A DNA stretch of 64,000 bases. Origin: Rutpela maculata (taxonomy: Eukaryota; Arthropoda; Insecta; Coleoptera; Cerambycidae). A program made the translations under genes and the position numbers. Under the pieces are notes generated by a model, which was not told where the DNA came from, made no database searches, and worked only from the letters and a program-made list of their open reading frames with translations. The DNA lies in the NCBI GenBank assembly GCA_936432065.2, contig OW386289.2:91447736-91511735 (forward strand), given 5' to 3'. Within the stretch, counting starts at the first letter, position 1. Each line of letters starts with the position of its first letter. This document shows positions 11,281-22,157 of this stretch, one piece after another.

Positions 11281-11660
11281 TTGTGCCCATTGAGACATTT
11301 AACCAGGGCATCAATATCTACAACATGCAATTTCAGCCAATTTCACCGAAAGCCATTTATCATAATATTTGTGCGGGGTACTTTGGAGATAACTGTATTG
11401 GCAGAAATGGTTCAGTCCAGTGCATGGCCGCCAAGGAATTCTGACTTCGCAATTTTAGGGGGGACGTTTAAACCAAATTTTTACAAGGAAAACGTACTAA
11501 TAATGTGGATATCATGATGTGAATATATTAAAAAATCTTATAAGAGATGCTATTGCATCTCTAACAATTCAAGAAATCCGTAACAGTCATAGGGAGCTAA
11601 GACATAAAATTGAATTAGGTGCTAAAAGTTGCGGTGGGTTGATATAGTTGTGAAATATTC
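11281..11660 (+). pseudogene. Tc1/mariner-superfamily transposase C-terminal relic
   Basis: Degraded C-terminal part of an IS630-Tc1-mariner type transposase. Within 11360-11480 two frames give FGDNCIGRNGSVQC and AWPPRNSDFAILGG. These correspond to the usual WIGRGGPV and AWPPRSPDLTPLDFFLWG segment that carries the last catalytic Asp. After further decay, LIRDAIASLTIQEIRNSHRE and LRHKIELGAK (about 11540-11630) match the helical C-terminus that usually ends in a Gly-His-rich tail. Frame changes and a stop at 11514-11516 make it a pseudogene. The DNA-binding half and TIRs were not found. The superfamily call is reasonable but rests on short motifs. Confidence 0.55.
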
Positions 11661-12589
11661 TTGGATTAGTTTATTTACATTTTTGCTCTATTTTCCGATT
11701 TAAATGCACACTGTATTAATATTGAAGTTTTAATTACAGATTTGTCCGCTCTAAAACAAGCAAAAATTTTTATTCTTTTGGTAATATTTTATAAAATTAA
11801 AAATTTTTAAAACTTTTCTCGTATACTCATCCCAGGGACAATGTATGGGACTTGAGAGTTCGTGAAATAGAGTTTTATTGATTGTTTAGTATAATGTGGA
11901 AATAAGCGTGTATTTATTTTCTAATCGAATACGTTTCGGTGCCCCGGAAATTTTGGAAGCCGTCACTAATTTTTAATCGCAAAATAATGTTTCTCTTAAT
12001 AATGATGTTCCTTTTTTTATGTATTTTGAAGCAGTAATAGTCGTGAACTTTGATGACCAAAAATCTATCGAACCGGCTCTGGTTTTTGGTAACCATTTGC
12101 ATGTAATTAAGAGGATAGACAAAACAAATAAAAACAACATAATCGGTGGTCTCTAATTAAATATGCCGAAAACATTAAAAGCACGTATCTCCCTCATAAC
12201 TCTTGTAGAAACACAAAAGTTTCTCAACTATAATTGGGCATAATGACCTGTTAAATTCTACACCATTAACCAATTCAGAATGTTTTGCCAAAATTAAATC
12301 GAAAGATATAAAAACGGATTATTAGCCCTGTTTGCTGAATGTTACAATACCGACCTTGTTACCCTCTGAATTTACACTTACTTCAACATTAATTACTTTT
12401 TACTTAGATAAAGTTGAATTTCTGTTGTATATGTTGATAATACGACTCGTCGAATGATTGATATATTCTGGTTTCCAATAAAAAAGCTACTATTACGTGG
12501 AAGATTTTCTGCACTGTAAGATAGTTTGTGTAGTTCAACTAAAATATATTTTTTTATTTTGTCTCTAAATCGCTGTGTCTTGTGGGGTG
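11661..12589. other. No gene seen
   Basis: AT-rich DNA with only short unrelated open frames. No TIR pair or tandem repeat was noticed. Confidence 0.4.
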
Positions 12590-12775
12590 GTGTAGTTGTT
12601 CTAGTACACACACTAAATCACAATTTTATTTTTTGCCCTCCTTTTATAATAGGGTATGTGTCACAAAATATCAATTTTATGGACTATTATTTGCTTGCTT
12701 TACCTTTACTCCCATTTACCCCCCAATCGTTCAATGGAAATGTAATCTAGTTCTAAATTTCATGTAAAAAATCAA
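12590..12775 (-). repeat. Dispersed repeat family R, copy 2 (partial)
   Basis: Contains the family R words CACTAAATCACAATTTTATT, ATCAATTTTATGGACTATTA and AATGTAATCTAGTTC. Open frames crossing it are chance readings of the repeat; they also occur in other copies. Confidence 0.7.
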
Positions 12776-12788
12776 TCATCGTACCCTT

Positions 12789-13700
12789 AAAAAAAGTAAC
12801 AGATGGAAGGTAGCCGTCAACGCCGAGAAAAGTAAGGCGATACTCTTCAGGAAGGTAAGAAAACAAATCCCCACAGGTCACGTCTCCATGTGCGGCGAGG
12901 ACATCCAATGGCCCGATACCGCCAACTACCTTGGCGTGATCATGGACAAAATCCTAACATGGAGACAGAACACAGAGGCCATCGTCAAGAAGGCCAGGAG
13001 GACGAGAGCTCTAATCTACCCCATGGTGGGCAGACAGAGCAGACTCAACCTGACGAGCAGATTCAACCTGACGAACAAGCTCACGCTTATCAGGTCACTC
13101 ATCCGGCCCCAATTGACTTACGCCTCAGTAGCCTGGGGCTACCAAGCGGATACCTACCTCCAGCAGATCCAGAGAGTCGAGAACGTCGCCCTCCGGACAA
13201 CGGTGAACGCACCATGGTTCGTACGCAACGCAGACATCTTCGGGGACTTGGAGTACACACCAGTCACCGAGGAGAGAGCCAAGAAGATATACACCCTTGC
13301 CGAGGAGCATGGGAACCCGTTGATCAGGGAGGCTACCGACTACGACCCAGCCGACGCGACACTCCAAGGCACAAGAGGCCGAAGATGCAAATCATGGATA
13401 ACGGATGAGTCTGCGTACCGGCAGTCAATCCCAGCCAAAAATACCCCGAAGTTTCCGAACAGACAGATGATTAACCTCGGGGGTGACAAGCTAGCGAAGA
13501 AAGAACGTCAAGACAGAAAGCGTCAGAAGATAAAGGCCTTAAAGGTTCAACAAGCCAGGACCCGGGGAAGTGGGCCGAAATCATCCACACCGCTCATATC
13601 TGTGAGTGGGGTTGTAATCCAGGGAAATAAGGTTTTGGCCGGGACTGTGACTCATCCAGGCAGAGACCACGATTTAGGTAGTATAGGTGTCAATAAATGA
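12789..13700 (+). pseudogene. 3' part of Jockey-type non-LTR ORF2 (5'-truncated)
   Basis: One uninterrupted frame of about 303 codons, entered without a start codon; the first ATG at 12888 is internal. It begins just after the position of the catalytic YADD box with RWKVAVNAEKSKAILFRK, then has LGVIMDKILTWRQNTE (the LG-hxxD motif). LIRPQLTYASVAWG and QQIQRVENVALRTTVNAPWF, NAD are typical Jockey-clade thumb and connection motifs. A basic C-terminal tail ends at a TGA at 13698-13700. The ORF is clearly G+C-richer than the flanking DNA and has no frameshift, so the insertion is fairly young. It lacks the endonuclease and catalytic palm, the usual result of 5' truncation. Its last 85 bp are part of the inverted repeat at 13617-15010. 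Confidence 0.85.
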
Positions 13701-15010
13701 AACCTATATAAAATCTGCGGTCGATTTTCTATATATGTTTATTTACAGTCATTTTAATGCAAAAAAATGGAAAAACGTGTTTTTTCACACTTTTTCAACT
13801 GCCAGTAAAAAGTAAACTATCTTACAGATAAATCAAATGAATCACCTTGTAGGAAATTAAAAAAGCTTTAAAATGGCGGTTGTTAAAAGTCGATATAGTT
13901 CATTGTTGCTAAGATAATTGCAAAATGCGGAGTTTTATTCAATAAACATTATCTTGTGTAAAAAATAATCTACTGTTTTGTCCTTGCGTAAATAGTTGAC
14001 TCTCATAGTGCTTAATATCTGGTAAAAATTTCAAATCGTTTCGTCAAATAGTTTTTGCAAAATTGCATTAATTTATCCCAGAGACCTTTTTTTTTTGCAA
14101 CCCCACCTCGCCCAGAGAAATCAAAATACAATGATTCTACGGCCTCCACCTGAAAGGGAAAGACTTGATTTACCAAAATGCTTTGTTAGATATCGAAAAA
14201 ATTAATTTTCAGACCTGCAAAATGACGTTGCAAAAGAACTCAGATTTTTACCTTATAAACAAATAGAATAATTTTTTAACAATTGATTGGAGAGCATCGT
14301 TTTTTCGATATTTGAAAAGCTGATATTTTTACACGAATTTTTAAAAAAAAAAGAAGGTCCTAGGTCAATTTGGGGCAAAGTTAGCAATTTTTTTTCAAAA
14401 ATTCATAGCTCCTTTGTTTATAATAATTAAGAAACGTTTGGTAAATCAAGTCTTTCCCTTTCAGGTGGAGGCCGTAGAATCATTGTATTTTGATTTCTCT
14501 GGACGTGGTGGGGTTGCAAAAAAAAGGTCTCTGGGATAAATTAATGCAATTTGGCAAAAACTATTTGACGAATCGATTTGAAAATTTTTACCAGATATTA
14601 AGCACTATGAGAGTCAACTATTTACGCAAGGACAAAACAGTAGATTGTTTTTTACACAAGATATTGTTTATTGAATAAAATTCCGCATTTTGCAATTATC
14701 TTAGCAACAATTAACTATATCGACATTTAACAACCGCCATTTTAAAGCTTTTTTAATTTCCTACAAGGTGATTCATTTGATTTATCTGTAAGATAGTTTA
14801 CTTTTTACTGGCAGGTGAAAAAGTGTGAAAAAACACGTTTTTTCCATTTTTTTGCATTAAAATGGCTGTAAATAAACATATGCAGAAAATCGACCGCAGA
14901 TTTTATGTAGGTTTCATTTATTGAGACCTATACTACCTAAAAATCGTGGTCTCTGCTTGGATGAGTCACAGTCCCGAACATGGTACTTTTTTTACTCATT
15001 TCCCTGGACT
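13617..15010. repeat. Long inverted repeat made of the retrotransposon tail
   Basis: Left arm 13617-14178 and right arm 14436-15010 are near-identical inverted copies separated by about 257 bp. Each arm contains the end of the non-LTR ORF (GGGACTGTGACTCATCCA), the words AAAATCTGCGGTCGATTTTC and AACTATCTTACAGATAAATC, and, toward the centre, GGCCTCCACCTGAAAGGGAA. Open frames in the right arm are shadows. A transcript crossing it would fold into a stem of about 560 bp. 15011-15160 is a G+C-rich patch of unknown origin. Confidence 0.85.
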
Positions 15011-15162
15011 ATTGATGTAAAGTAAAGCTCACCCGCCCCGCACGAGGCGGTCCAGGTCTACAACGATGTACTAAAGAGCAGTAGTTCTGCTCAACCCCAG
15101 ACATCCGAGACCGTCGTCACTGCCACTGGCGCTTAAAAGTGTTACAGACCGACAGAATTTTT

Positions 15163-15270
15163 TTTTGCTCAAACCTAAAACCTCGAAGTTTCATGACATT
15201 CTAAGCCTGTAAGAAAAAAAAATTTCAAAAATTTCTTCCATTACTATACACTCCATTACATGACTGTGGA
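15163..15270 (-). repeat. Fragment of dispersed repeat family R
   Basis: TTTTTGCTCAAACCTAAAAC, CTCGAAGTTTCATGACATTC and TAAGCCTG match the same end of family R as at 8463 and 25150. Confidence 0.6.
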
Positions 15271-16560
15271 AGGAACAGAACGAGTCATATTTTAATTCAA
15301 CATACAAAGTGTACTGTGACAAGTTTGTTATACGTTTTCACTGTAAATTCACTTCTATATTCTCAAGATTGGTACTTAGTAAGTGTTATTGGACGTAAAC
15401 TTTGGCATTAAACACAAACCATTGAATGCTTGCTCTCAGTTCACGATAAATTGTGCGTGACAATGCGTATCTAATTCCGTAAATAGAACGTTTTACATAG
15501 GGTAATTATTTCAGTACGTACATATTAGTATTTGAACATGATCCTTCTCCTTAATTAAATAAGAGGAACGTATGATAGAAGTAATACAAGTATATTGGAG
15601 TTAGAGAGATAGTATGATAGAAACCACACTTCAGTGGTTTTTCCTTTGATAAATCATTTAATATAAAATATATAAGTTGGATTAAGTAAGGTATAATTAA
15701 CTGTCGGTAATTATGCTTTCTAAAGACAAGGTCCTATATCTTTTTCTGAATTTTTGCAGCACTGAATATAAATAGTTTTAGCATTACATATTAATTACGA
15801 CATATTCAGTTGAAAGCGAACATTATTGAATACATTACAATATACATTTAAATATACAGGGTGTTTTTAAGAAGTATATCAATAACTTAACTACACACTC
15901 AGCACGTCGAAGAAAGTTATTAACCTAATTCACCTTTCCAAAATCTCACCATTTTTTTTTCAATTGTGTTACACTGAAACGTATATCAAAGGTTAATAGT
16001 TTAAAGTAAAAACAATTTAAAATCAAGTTTTTTAAAAGGCTAATTTAGAGGTAAATAACTCTTTCCTCTTATCTCCCTTTTTAGTGGCACACATGACTTT
16101 TTTGTATATTGTACTTTATAGAAGATTTAATTATGCAATTTGTTTATCTTGTTCTTTTTTGTTTGAGTAACCACTTTTTTAGGGGCGACAAACCCATATG
16201 TAAATACATAAAATTCTTCGTTGGATAGTCCTCTCCAAGTCTTATAAGTTTAACGCAAGATTTTTCCTAACCCTGAACAATTATTCAAAAAATCCCAAAA
16301 AGTGATTTTTCCTCATGCAATTTAAATGGGAAACTTCAGGCCTCCATAGGCACCATTTAAAATACAAATTTTGAAAAACCAAAAAATACGTAGGTACTTA
16401 CTTTTTCGGTTTTGGAAGCAAATTGGGGAATCGAGACCCTCTATAAAAAATTAAGTCATTTTTGGACCATCCTAGTCAACATCTAGTATTGGGTCGGATC
16501 GCGGTATCAACTCGGTCCATGCATCTAGCTACTTAGTACAGTGTCGCATGTTGCATCGCA
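15271..16560. other. No gene seen; one lone ACAGGGTGT element end
   Basis: Non-coding. TACAGGGTGTTTTTAAGAAG at 15856-15875 looks like an arthropod TIR, but no partner end was found. The 15640-15860 and 16080-16480 stretches are AT-rich with no recognisable content. Confidence 0.4.
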
Positions 16561-16562
16561 TA

Positions 16563-18189
16563 GGTCGTGTGCACGTGACGTCACAGATCTGAGACCTTAG
16601 GAAAACAAACCGCTGTCATTGCTGTCAAATAGCAACTGACTGAACTTAAGAATTGAAGTTTTCATAATATTAGAGTTTTTATGGACATTATATCATTCAA
16701 AATGGTTTTTGTTGTATTATTAGTTGTGGCAGTGTGGCAATCCGAGACATTAGTTTTTATAAAAAAACTCTATTTACAGCTAGAAGAGGTTAGGATTAAA
16801 AGATTCGGAGCAATTAAAAGGAATTATTTTACTGGGGTATTCCAAGCATTTTATTAATGGTAAGTTGTTACTTGTTAATTTAAGAATTTGATTTTTAGTG
16901 TGGATCTATGTTATAGGAAAAACGGCCGTAATTCAAGACCATCATGATCCATCCAGTTTGGTGTTCTCCGTTAATATGGGATACAACTTAAAACCCAAAT
17001 GTGAAACTAAAAGTGCCTGTGATAATAATTACTGCTAAAGCAAACAATAAACAATTCATAATAAAAAAAATAACACTTTATATTGATTTGTCAGCATTTT
17101 TAATAATCATTTCTTGTGTTTAAGTTTTAGTTGAGCGAGGCTAGAGCTGATATGCTGAGGGAGAACGAAGTGCAATTGCAGAAATTGTTTTAAATCGGGT
17201 ACATCTCAAGAGGAAAATACACAGGCTATACTTTAAGATATCTGATGAAGTGCATAAATCAAGGAAATTCAAAGTATTGCTGTCATTGATTGATCTGGAA
17301 ACTAAACGTCCTTTTGAAATATATTGTGTTGGATTGTTTAACATTCAAAAACTATGTACCTGAAGTTTCGAACGTTCACTTGAACGAATTCTAGACGAAA
17401 AAGAAAAAGTTAACAAAAACCACACATTGATTTAGACATAAACATTTCATTGCCACATTTGCTGAAAATAATATCCACAATACTTAAGTTTTTACACCTA
17501 CATCGAAGAGTGGTTTTTATTAATTTTTCTTTTTCATATGAAATTTGTTCAAGTGAACGTTCGAAACTTCTGGAAATCTGGATCAGCAATAGTCCAAGTA
17601 TTCGATGGCTTTTGTTGAAAATGCACCGCTAAGAGTTCATAACCTGAAAAATGAATTTGTATGTTAGTAATTATTCATTAAGCAATATTTAATTAGGTAA
17701 GCATATATTGAAAAAAGGGTTGATCAACTAATTCTTACCTTTGCAAAAAGCTTTTATCCTGTAAATTTCTTGGAGAGTACTGCTTTCACCCAACCACAAA
17801 TAGTTTCAAGATTTTTGAATCCCTTGAACTCATCCTTTTGTCTATGCATTTCTCACAAAAACCAAGTCATTCACAATTTGTACTGAAATCATCATTTCTC
17901 AAAATATAAGCGATTTAATTCGATGACACCAACTTTTTCCATACATTTCCTCTACATTATGAGACGATTTCGTAAAATATAAACTTTACTTCATATTAAC
18001 GAACAAAATTCCCCATACACAATAATTAAGGATGGTTGTGGATGAATGAATAATCCAAAATTAAGTTTGAAAATATAACAAAAACGGCAAAATATACTTT
18101 AAAACAACACGTTCAATCGGCATGTCACTTAATGACAGATGTTTGTTTTCCTAAGGTCTCAGAAATCTGTGACGTCAGCGCACGCGACC
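16563..18189. mobile_element. 1.63-kb TIR element of unknown family, TA-flanked
   Basis: The ends are inverted copies over about 60 bp with small gaps. Both begin GGTCG (GGTCGTGTGCACG on the left, GGTCGCGTGCGC on the right), followed by TGACGTCACAGAT and CTGAGACCTTAGGAAAACA. Each end is flanked by TA (16561-16562 and 18190-18191). The interior has short open segments (16681-16860, 17110-17340) that could be decayed exons, with a possible donor GGTAAGTT near 16859. None shows a recognisable domain. A palindromic MITE (17359-17573) is inserted in it. Confidence 0.7.
17359..17573. mobile_element. Palindromic MITE P1, copy 2
   Basis: Same palindrome as 8047-8260 with the central part in opposite orientation. 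It starts CCTGAAGTTTCGAACGTTCA after TA, and the right end has decayed to CGAAACTTCTGG. It lies inside the 16563-18189 element and is therefore younger than it. Confidence 0.85.
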
Positions 18190-18459
18190 TATAGTCAGAC
18201 AAGAAACAAAGGAATTTATTTTTACTTCCTAGTACAGTTATTGGCCATTTGCACTCGTTTCGTTTTACCTTTAAACATTTATTTAGTTTATAATGTTTAA
18301 TGTTATTATTGTTTTGTAATAAAATATAATAATTTTTTTAAATGAGTTGGAATTTCGTTGAAAATTTTCTAAGTGTATCTCGCAAAGTACCGGTACCTAA
18401 GTTTGGTATTCTATGTGCTCCCGGATTGGTAGGGTATCCAAATCTGTCAGTAATAGTAA
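18190..18459. other. No gene seen; left flank of the Harbinger element
   Basis: AT-rich spacer. It ends with TAA (18457-18459), the left copy of the Harbinger target-site duplication. Confidence 0.4.
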
Positions 18460-18552
18460 GGCCTCTTTCACACGGGGCGGGTGTTCGTCCGTCCGGGTGC
18501 TCTCTTCACACGAGTGTCTACCAGGGTCCGGATCTCTTGATATATTGATATT

Positions 18553-18560
18553 GTACTACA
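18553..18560. repeat. Left TSD of the hAT element
   Basis: GTACTACA, repeated exactly right after the other end of the element (21591-21598). An 8-bp duplication is diagnostic of hAT insertion. Confidence 0.9.
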
Positions 18561-19021
18561 CAGTGTTCCGATAGTCAGTACAATTGTACTATTTGTAGTA
18601 CTTTGAAAAGTAATGCAGTACATTAGTACCACTTTGAACATTTTAGTACCATTTTAAAAATAAATTCCTGGATGTACACAATCTGAAATTTTTAGGTAAT
18701 GTTTCAATTCACCCTATAAATATGACAGCAGGGCATTTTTATGTTCATCAGTATTACTGGTTGCCTAACATGATTGCTTAATCCTTAATTCCTCAACAGC
18801 CATGGCCAATGTCGCTGCAGGCCACAAACCTACCAGTTTGCAAGGTTGGCGAACCTTATTGTATTTACAATTTACTAAGTTTGCACTATGGCACTACTAT
18901 GCACTGTCATTTTTTCAATTTTCATTGTTTTATTTCTCATTTAGCTATTTATGATTTAGCTAGTCCTTTACAGTAGTTTACTTTTTGAAAGTCGTTTTCA
19001 TGTTTTTCTTAACGTTTTATT

Positions 19022-21277
19022 ATGCAGTCATCCATCAAAAGGTAAGCTTAAGAATTTTAGTAATTTTGGGCGCTAAGCAAAATAAATTTAACCTTTTTTA
19101 GATTTCTTATTAAAAGACCTGCACTACCGCTAAAAAATGCAGACAAGATTGCTAAGAAAGCAAAAATAACCCGTGAATCAAGTGGAAATGAACAAATACA
19201 AAATAATGAGACTGATGAAGAGGACAATGGGAACGAATTTGCTGAACAAAATTGCGAAGCAAATGAAGGGGATGATGAATCACAAATACTTTATGAAGAT
19301 GAAGATGATTCAGATGGTGAGCAAGAGGAGGATGCAGTAAATAACAAGAATATAGGGGCAAAGAGAAGTTGTTCACAGACATCTTACTGTAAAGTTTGCA
19401 GTGTTTATTTAAGAGGTGGAGGGTATCATTTGAAAAGACACGAAGATACTGTAGCACACAATCGAAAATTTAATGCTGCCAAAAATACTCCAAATGTCGG
19501 AAGTTTATTAGTATCTGAGGAAGCTGCTTCTCTAAGTAACCTAATTAAAAGAGCAGAGTTGAAATGGTGTGCTTTTTTGTGTGAAAGAAATCTGCCAATT
19601 AGATTAATAGATGATTTGATACCCACAGTGGCTGACATATACAAAGATTCCATTGTAGCAAAATCTGTTCAAATAAAAAGTGACAAAGCTACAAAAATAA
19701 TTGTAAACACATTGGGACCCTCTGAGGAGATAAAACTTGTAAATGTTTTGAAACACACATATTTTTCGCTCATAATCGACGAAACGACAGATATCAGCAC
19801 TAAGAAAAGTTTAGTACTTGTGGCTCGTTTATTCGATGAAGAGAGAATGGAAGTTCAAGATTATTTTTTAAATCTGATAGAAGTCAAAAACTCCACTGCC
19901 CTAGGGTTGTTTACCACCATTAAGGAATATTTATATGAGAATTCTATACCATTCAACAATCTAATTGGCCTTGGTGCAGATAATGCTAATGTAATGATGG
20001 GGGACAAAGGAGGGGTGAAGGCGCTATTTAAGACAATTTGCCCTAACATATTTATATTTGGATGCAGCTGCCATTCACTGCATTTATGTGCATCACACGC
20101 TAGTGAAAAACTACCAAGCACCGTTGAAGGATTTTTGAAAGATATATATTCCCATTTTTGCCACAGCACTCAAAAGACAGATGAGCTGGCGCAGTTTCAA
20201 CTGTTCTGCAGAGAAAAAACTCATAAAATATTGCGTTTAAGTACTACACGTTGGTTATCCAGGGAGATGGTTGTGAAAAGAGTGCTTGAGCACTGGAATT
20301 CTCTAACTTTATACTTTCAACTAAAAGCTGTTGAAGACAACTTGCCCACGGCTAAAGCAATATTTAATGCTCTAAGAAATCCCATCTACAAATTGTATAT
20401 AAGTTTTTTGTCCTATGTACTTGAATTAATTACTAAAGTTAATATCGAATTCCAAAGTGAGAAACCAAAGATACCTGAAATTTTAAACCGAATTACTGCA
20501 CTCTATAAATGCATTTTAAAATGTTTTATCAAAAAAGAATTGTTAAACGATTCTAAGGTAAATAATATAAAAATACAGTCTATTAAAATTAATAACCCTA
20601 ATAACTATGTGCCAATTGAGGACATTTATTTGGGAGCCACAGTTGATGCAATAATAAAAGACAGAAACTTGGAGGTGCCAGGAAATGAATTAAATAATTT
20701 TAGACTGAGGTGTCTGGATTTTCTCATCGAATTAGCCAGGCAAATTAAGATCAGATTTGATTTTGATGACGGATACTTGCTATTTGCATCAAATTTTACA
20801 CCCAAAGTTGCCATTTCTGGTGAAATATTATCCATTGCGGAGTGGTGTAATTTATTTCCATACCTAAAATTGAACGCTGAATTGGTTAATATTGAATGGC
20901 AATTATTAGGTGAATTGGATCAGTTTAAAACTTTGAATAAAGAGGACCTAGACTTACCTCGTTTTTGGCGTACTGTTAATGAAACGAAAAATGGACTAGG
21001 TGAACCTATGTTTGCCAATCTTATGCAAGTGGTGAAAGTTGTCCTATCGCTACCCCATTCTTCAGCAGCTGCCGAGCGCGTATTTTCTCAACTAACATTA
21101 ATGAAGAATAAAACAAGAAACAGATTAAAGGTTTCCACTTGTGCGTCAATGTTGCATATTAAGCAGGCTGTAAAAATAGCTGGATCCACAAGAAAGTGGA
21201 TTCCGGGAAAAATAATTACCAAAAATATTTCAGCAGGCGACATTGAAGAAGTCATTTACGATGAAGAAATAGATTAA
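19022..21277 (+). CDS. hAT-superfamily transposase, two exons
   Basis: Catalyses cut-and-paste transposition of its own element. Exon 1 is 19022-19041 (ATG, 20 nt); the intron 19042-19101 has GTAAGC and a TTTTTTAG end; exon 2 is 19102-21277. The joined protein is about 731 residues. In order: a Lys/Asp/Glu-rich linker (about residues 30-90, strongly acidic); a BED/C2H2-like zinc finger CKVCSVYLRGGGYHLKRH with Cys103, Cys106, His120 and His126; the first catalytic Asp in IIDETTD (233); the second in GADNAN (300); GCSCHSLHLC; the RW motif in TTRWLSR (Trp391); and the C-terminal dimerisation block LPHSSAAAERVFSQL with the catalytic Glu at about 665. No frameshift or stop was found. It resembles the ZBED/ZMYM6-like group of hAT proteins. 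Splice sites are inferred, not shown by transcript data; an unspliced reading would enter the same frame only at a non-ATG codon. Confidence 0.88.
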
Positions 21278-21411
21278 AGATTGAATTCCTGCTATAAATG
21301 TTATTCAGTTACATGTTTGAATTTATTTATTTTATTTATGTTTTATATTAATATATCTATATATATTTCGTTTTATATATTTATTTTTTAGTTGGTTTTT
21401 ATGCAATGTGC

Positions 21412-21417
21412 AATAAA
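21412..21417 (+). promoter_or_regulatory. Candidate polyadenylation signal of the hAT gene
   Basis: AATAAA about 135 nt after the stop codon and inside the element's right end. The sequence is suggestive, but the actual cleavage site is unknown. Confidence 0.5.
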
Positions 21418-21613
21418 GAAGGTTTAATTATTTTAATTCGAGTGTTATTGAGCTTTTCATTTATAGCGGGGATAAAAATAAAACAGCGTACATTTGAAAT
21501 TCCCCCGCGTTAGTACAATTTCAGTCACATGTAGTACATTTTAATGTCAAATGTCAGTACAATAAAAATGTTCCAAATCGGAACACTGGTACTACAGTTT
21601 GCTGCGAGTTGCC

Positions 21614-21928
21614 ATGGACAGTAGATGCAGAAAGATTATGCTCGCTTTGTTAATACATCGGCGAAGAAGGAAACGTGATAGGCAAATTTGGGTTCACCCT
21701 TTGTTAGAGAAAAGATATCTACTAGCAGCTTTCTTGCTCTTCCAAGAACTGAGAGAAAATGAACAAAAATTCTCTAATTATTTCCGCATGTCGGTCTCAT
21801 CTTTTGATAACTTGCTGCAACGTGTATACACACAGCAACAGAGGCAAGATACAAATATGAGGAACTGCATCCAACCAGAACCACACAGCAATAGAGGACT
21901 GGAACGACTAAACAACCGGATCATGTGA
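21614..21928 (+). pseudogene. HARBI1-like N-terminal fragment (Harbinger)
   Basis: 105 codons from ATG at 21614 to TGA at 21926-21928. The arginine-rich start RRRRKRDRQIWVHPLLEKR, then LFQELRENEQKFSNYFRMS and SSFDNLLQRV, matches the N-terminal region of PIF/Harbinger nucleases (HARBI1-like). QDTNMRNCIQPE is the last family-like stretch. Beyond about 21885 the frame reads unrelated residues, and only about 230 bp remain before the TIR. The DDE catalytic domain (about 250 residues) is therefore deleted, and no catalytic residue is present. Its promoter side was displaced 3 kb by the hAT insertion immediately upstream. It could still be translated, but it cannot transpose. Confidence 0.8.
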
Positions 21929-22157
21929 GGGCATTCATTGTACACTATGGTCCGCTAAGGTGAGGTCCGGGCGAACGCACGTCCGAGCTCCGGATGTGTG
22001 TAGCGCGTAGATCCAAACGTTTTCAATGCCCGGACGGAGATTGACCCGTGTCCGGAAGGTGTGAAATGACCTATGCCTCACCGTGTATTGCTGCTTGTCG
22101 GAATGACGGGAAAAAACCTGAACGGGCAAACACCCGGCACGTGTGAAACAGCGCTAA

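Larger units (their letters stand above)
18561..21590 (+). mobile_element. Apparently complete hAT transposon (about 3.03 kb)
   Basis: The 12-bp perfect TIRs CAGTGTTCCGAT / ATCGGAACACTG sit between two copies of the 8-bp TSD GTACTACA. Both subterminal regions (18575-18660 and 21510-21570) carry several GTAC-centred words such as CAGTACAA, TAGTACC and TAGTACATT in both orientations, the usual hAT arrangement of transposase binding sites. It encodes one spliced transposase on the plus strand, and a polyadenylation-type AATAAA lies at about 21412. It is nested in a Harbinger element. The perfect TSD and open ORF point to recent insertion. Confidence 0.93.
18460..22154 (+). mobile_element. Internally deleted PIF/Harbinger element split by a hAT
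   Basis: Imperfect TIRs of about 40 bp: left GGCCTCTTTCACACGGGGCG, right end reading inward GCGCTGTTTCACACGTGCCG. They are followed by matching GGGTGTTCGTCCGT-like words. The flanking TAA at 18457-18459 and 22155-22157 is the 3-bp TWA duplication known for PIF/Harbinger. Without the hAT inserted at 18561 the element is only about 0.66 kb. It keeps the N-terminal part of a HARBI1-like ORF but no DDE nuclease, so it is a non-autonomous derivative. Confidence 0.8.

Noticed and set aside
12890..13408. 172-codon plus-strand open frame
   Set aside because: A +2-frame shadow of the non-LTR ORF at 12789-13700, which alone shows family motifs.
13740..13760. Poly(A) tail of the non-LTR element near its stop codon
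   Set aside because: The sequence after the stop continues as a shared ~480-bp region in both inverted arms, with no clear A-tail at either end.
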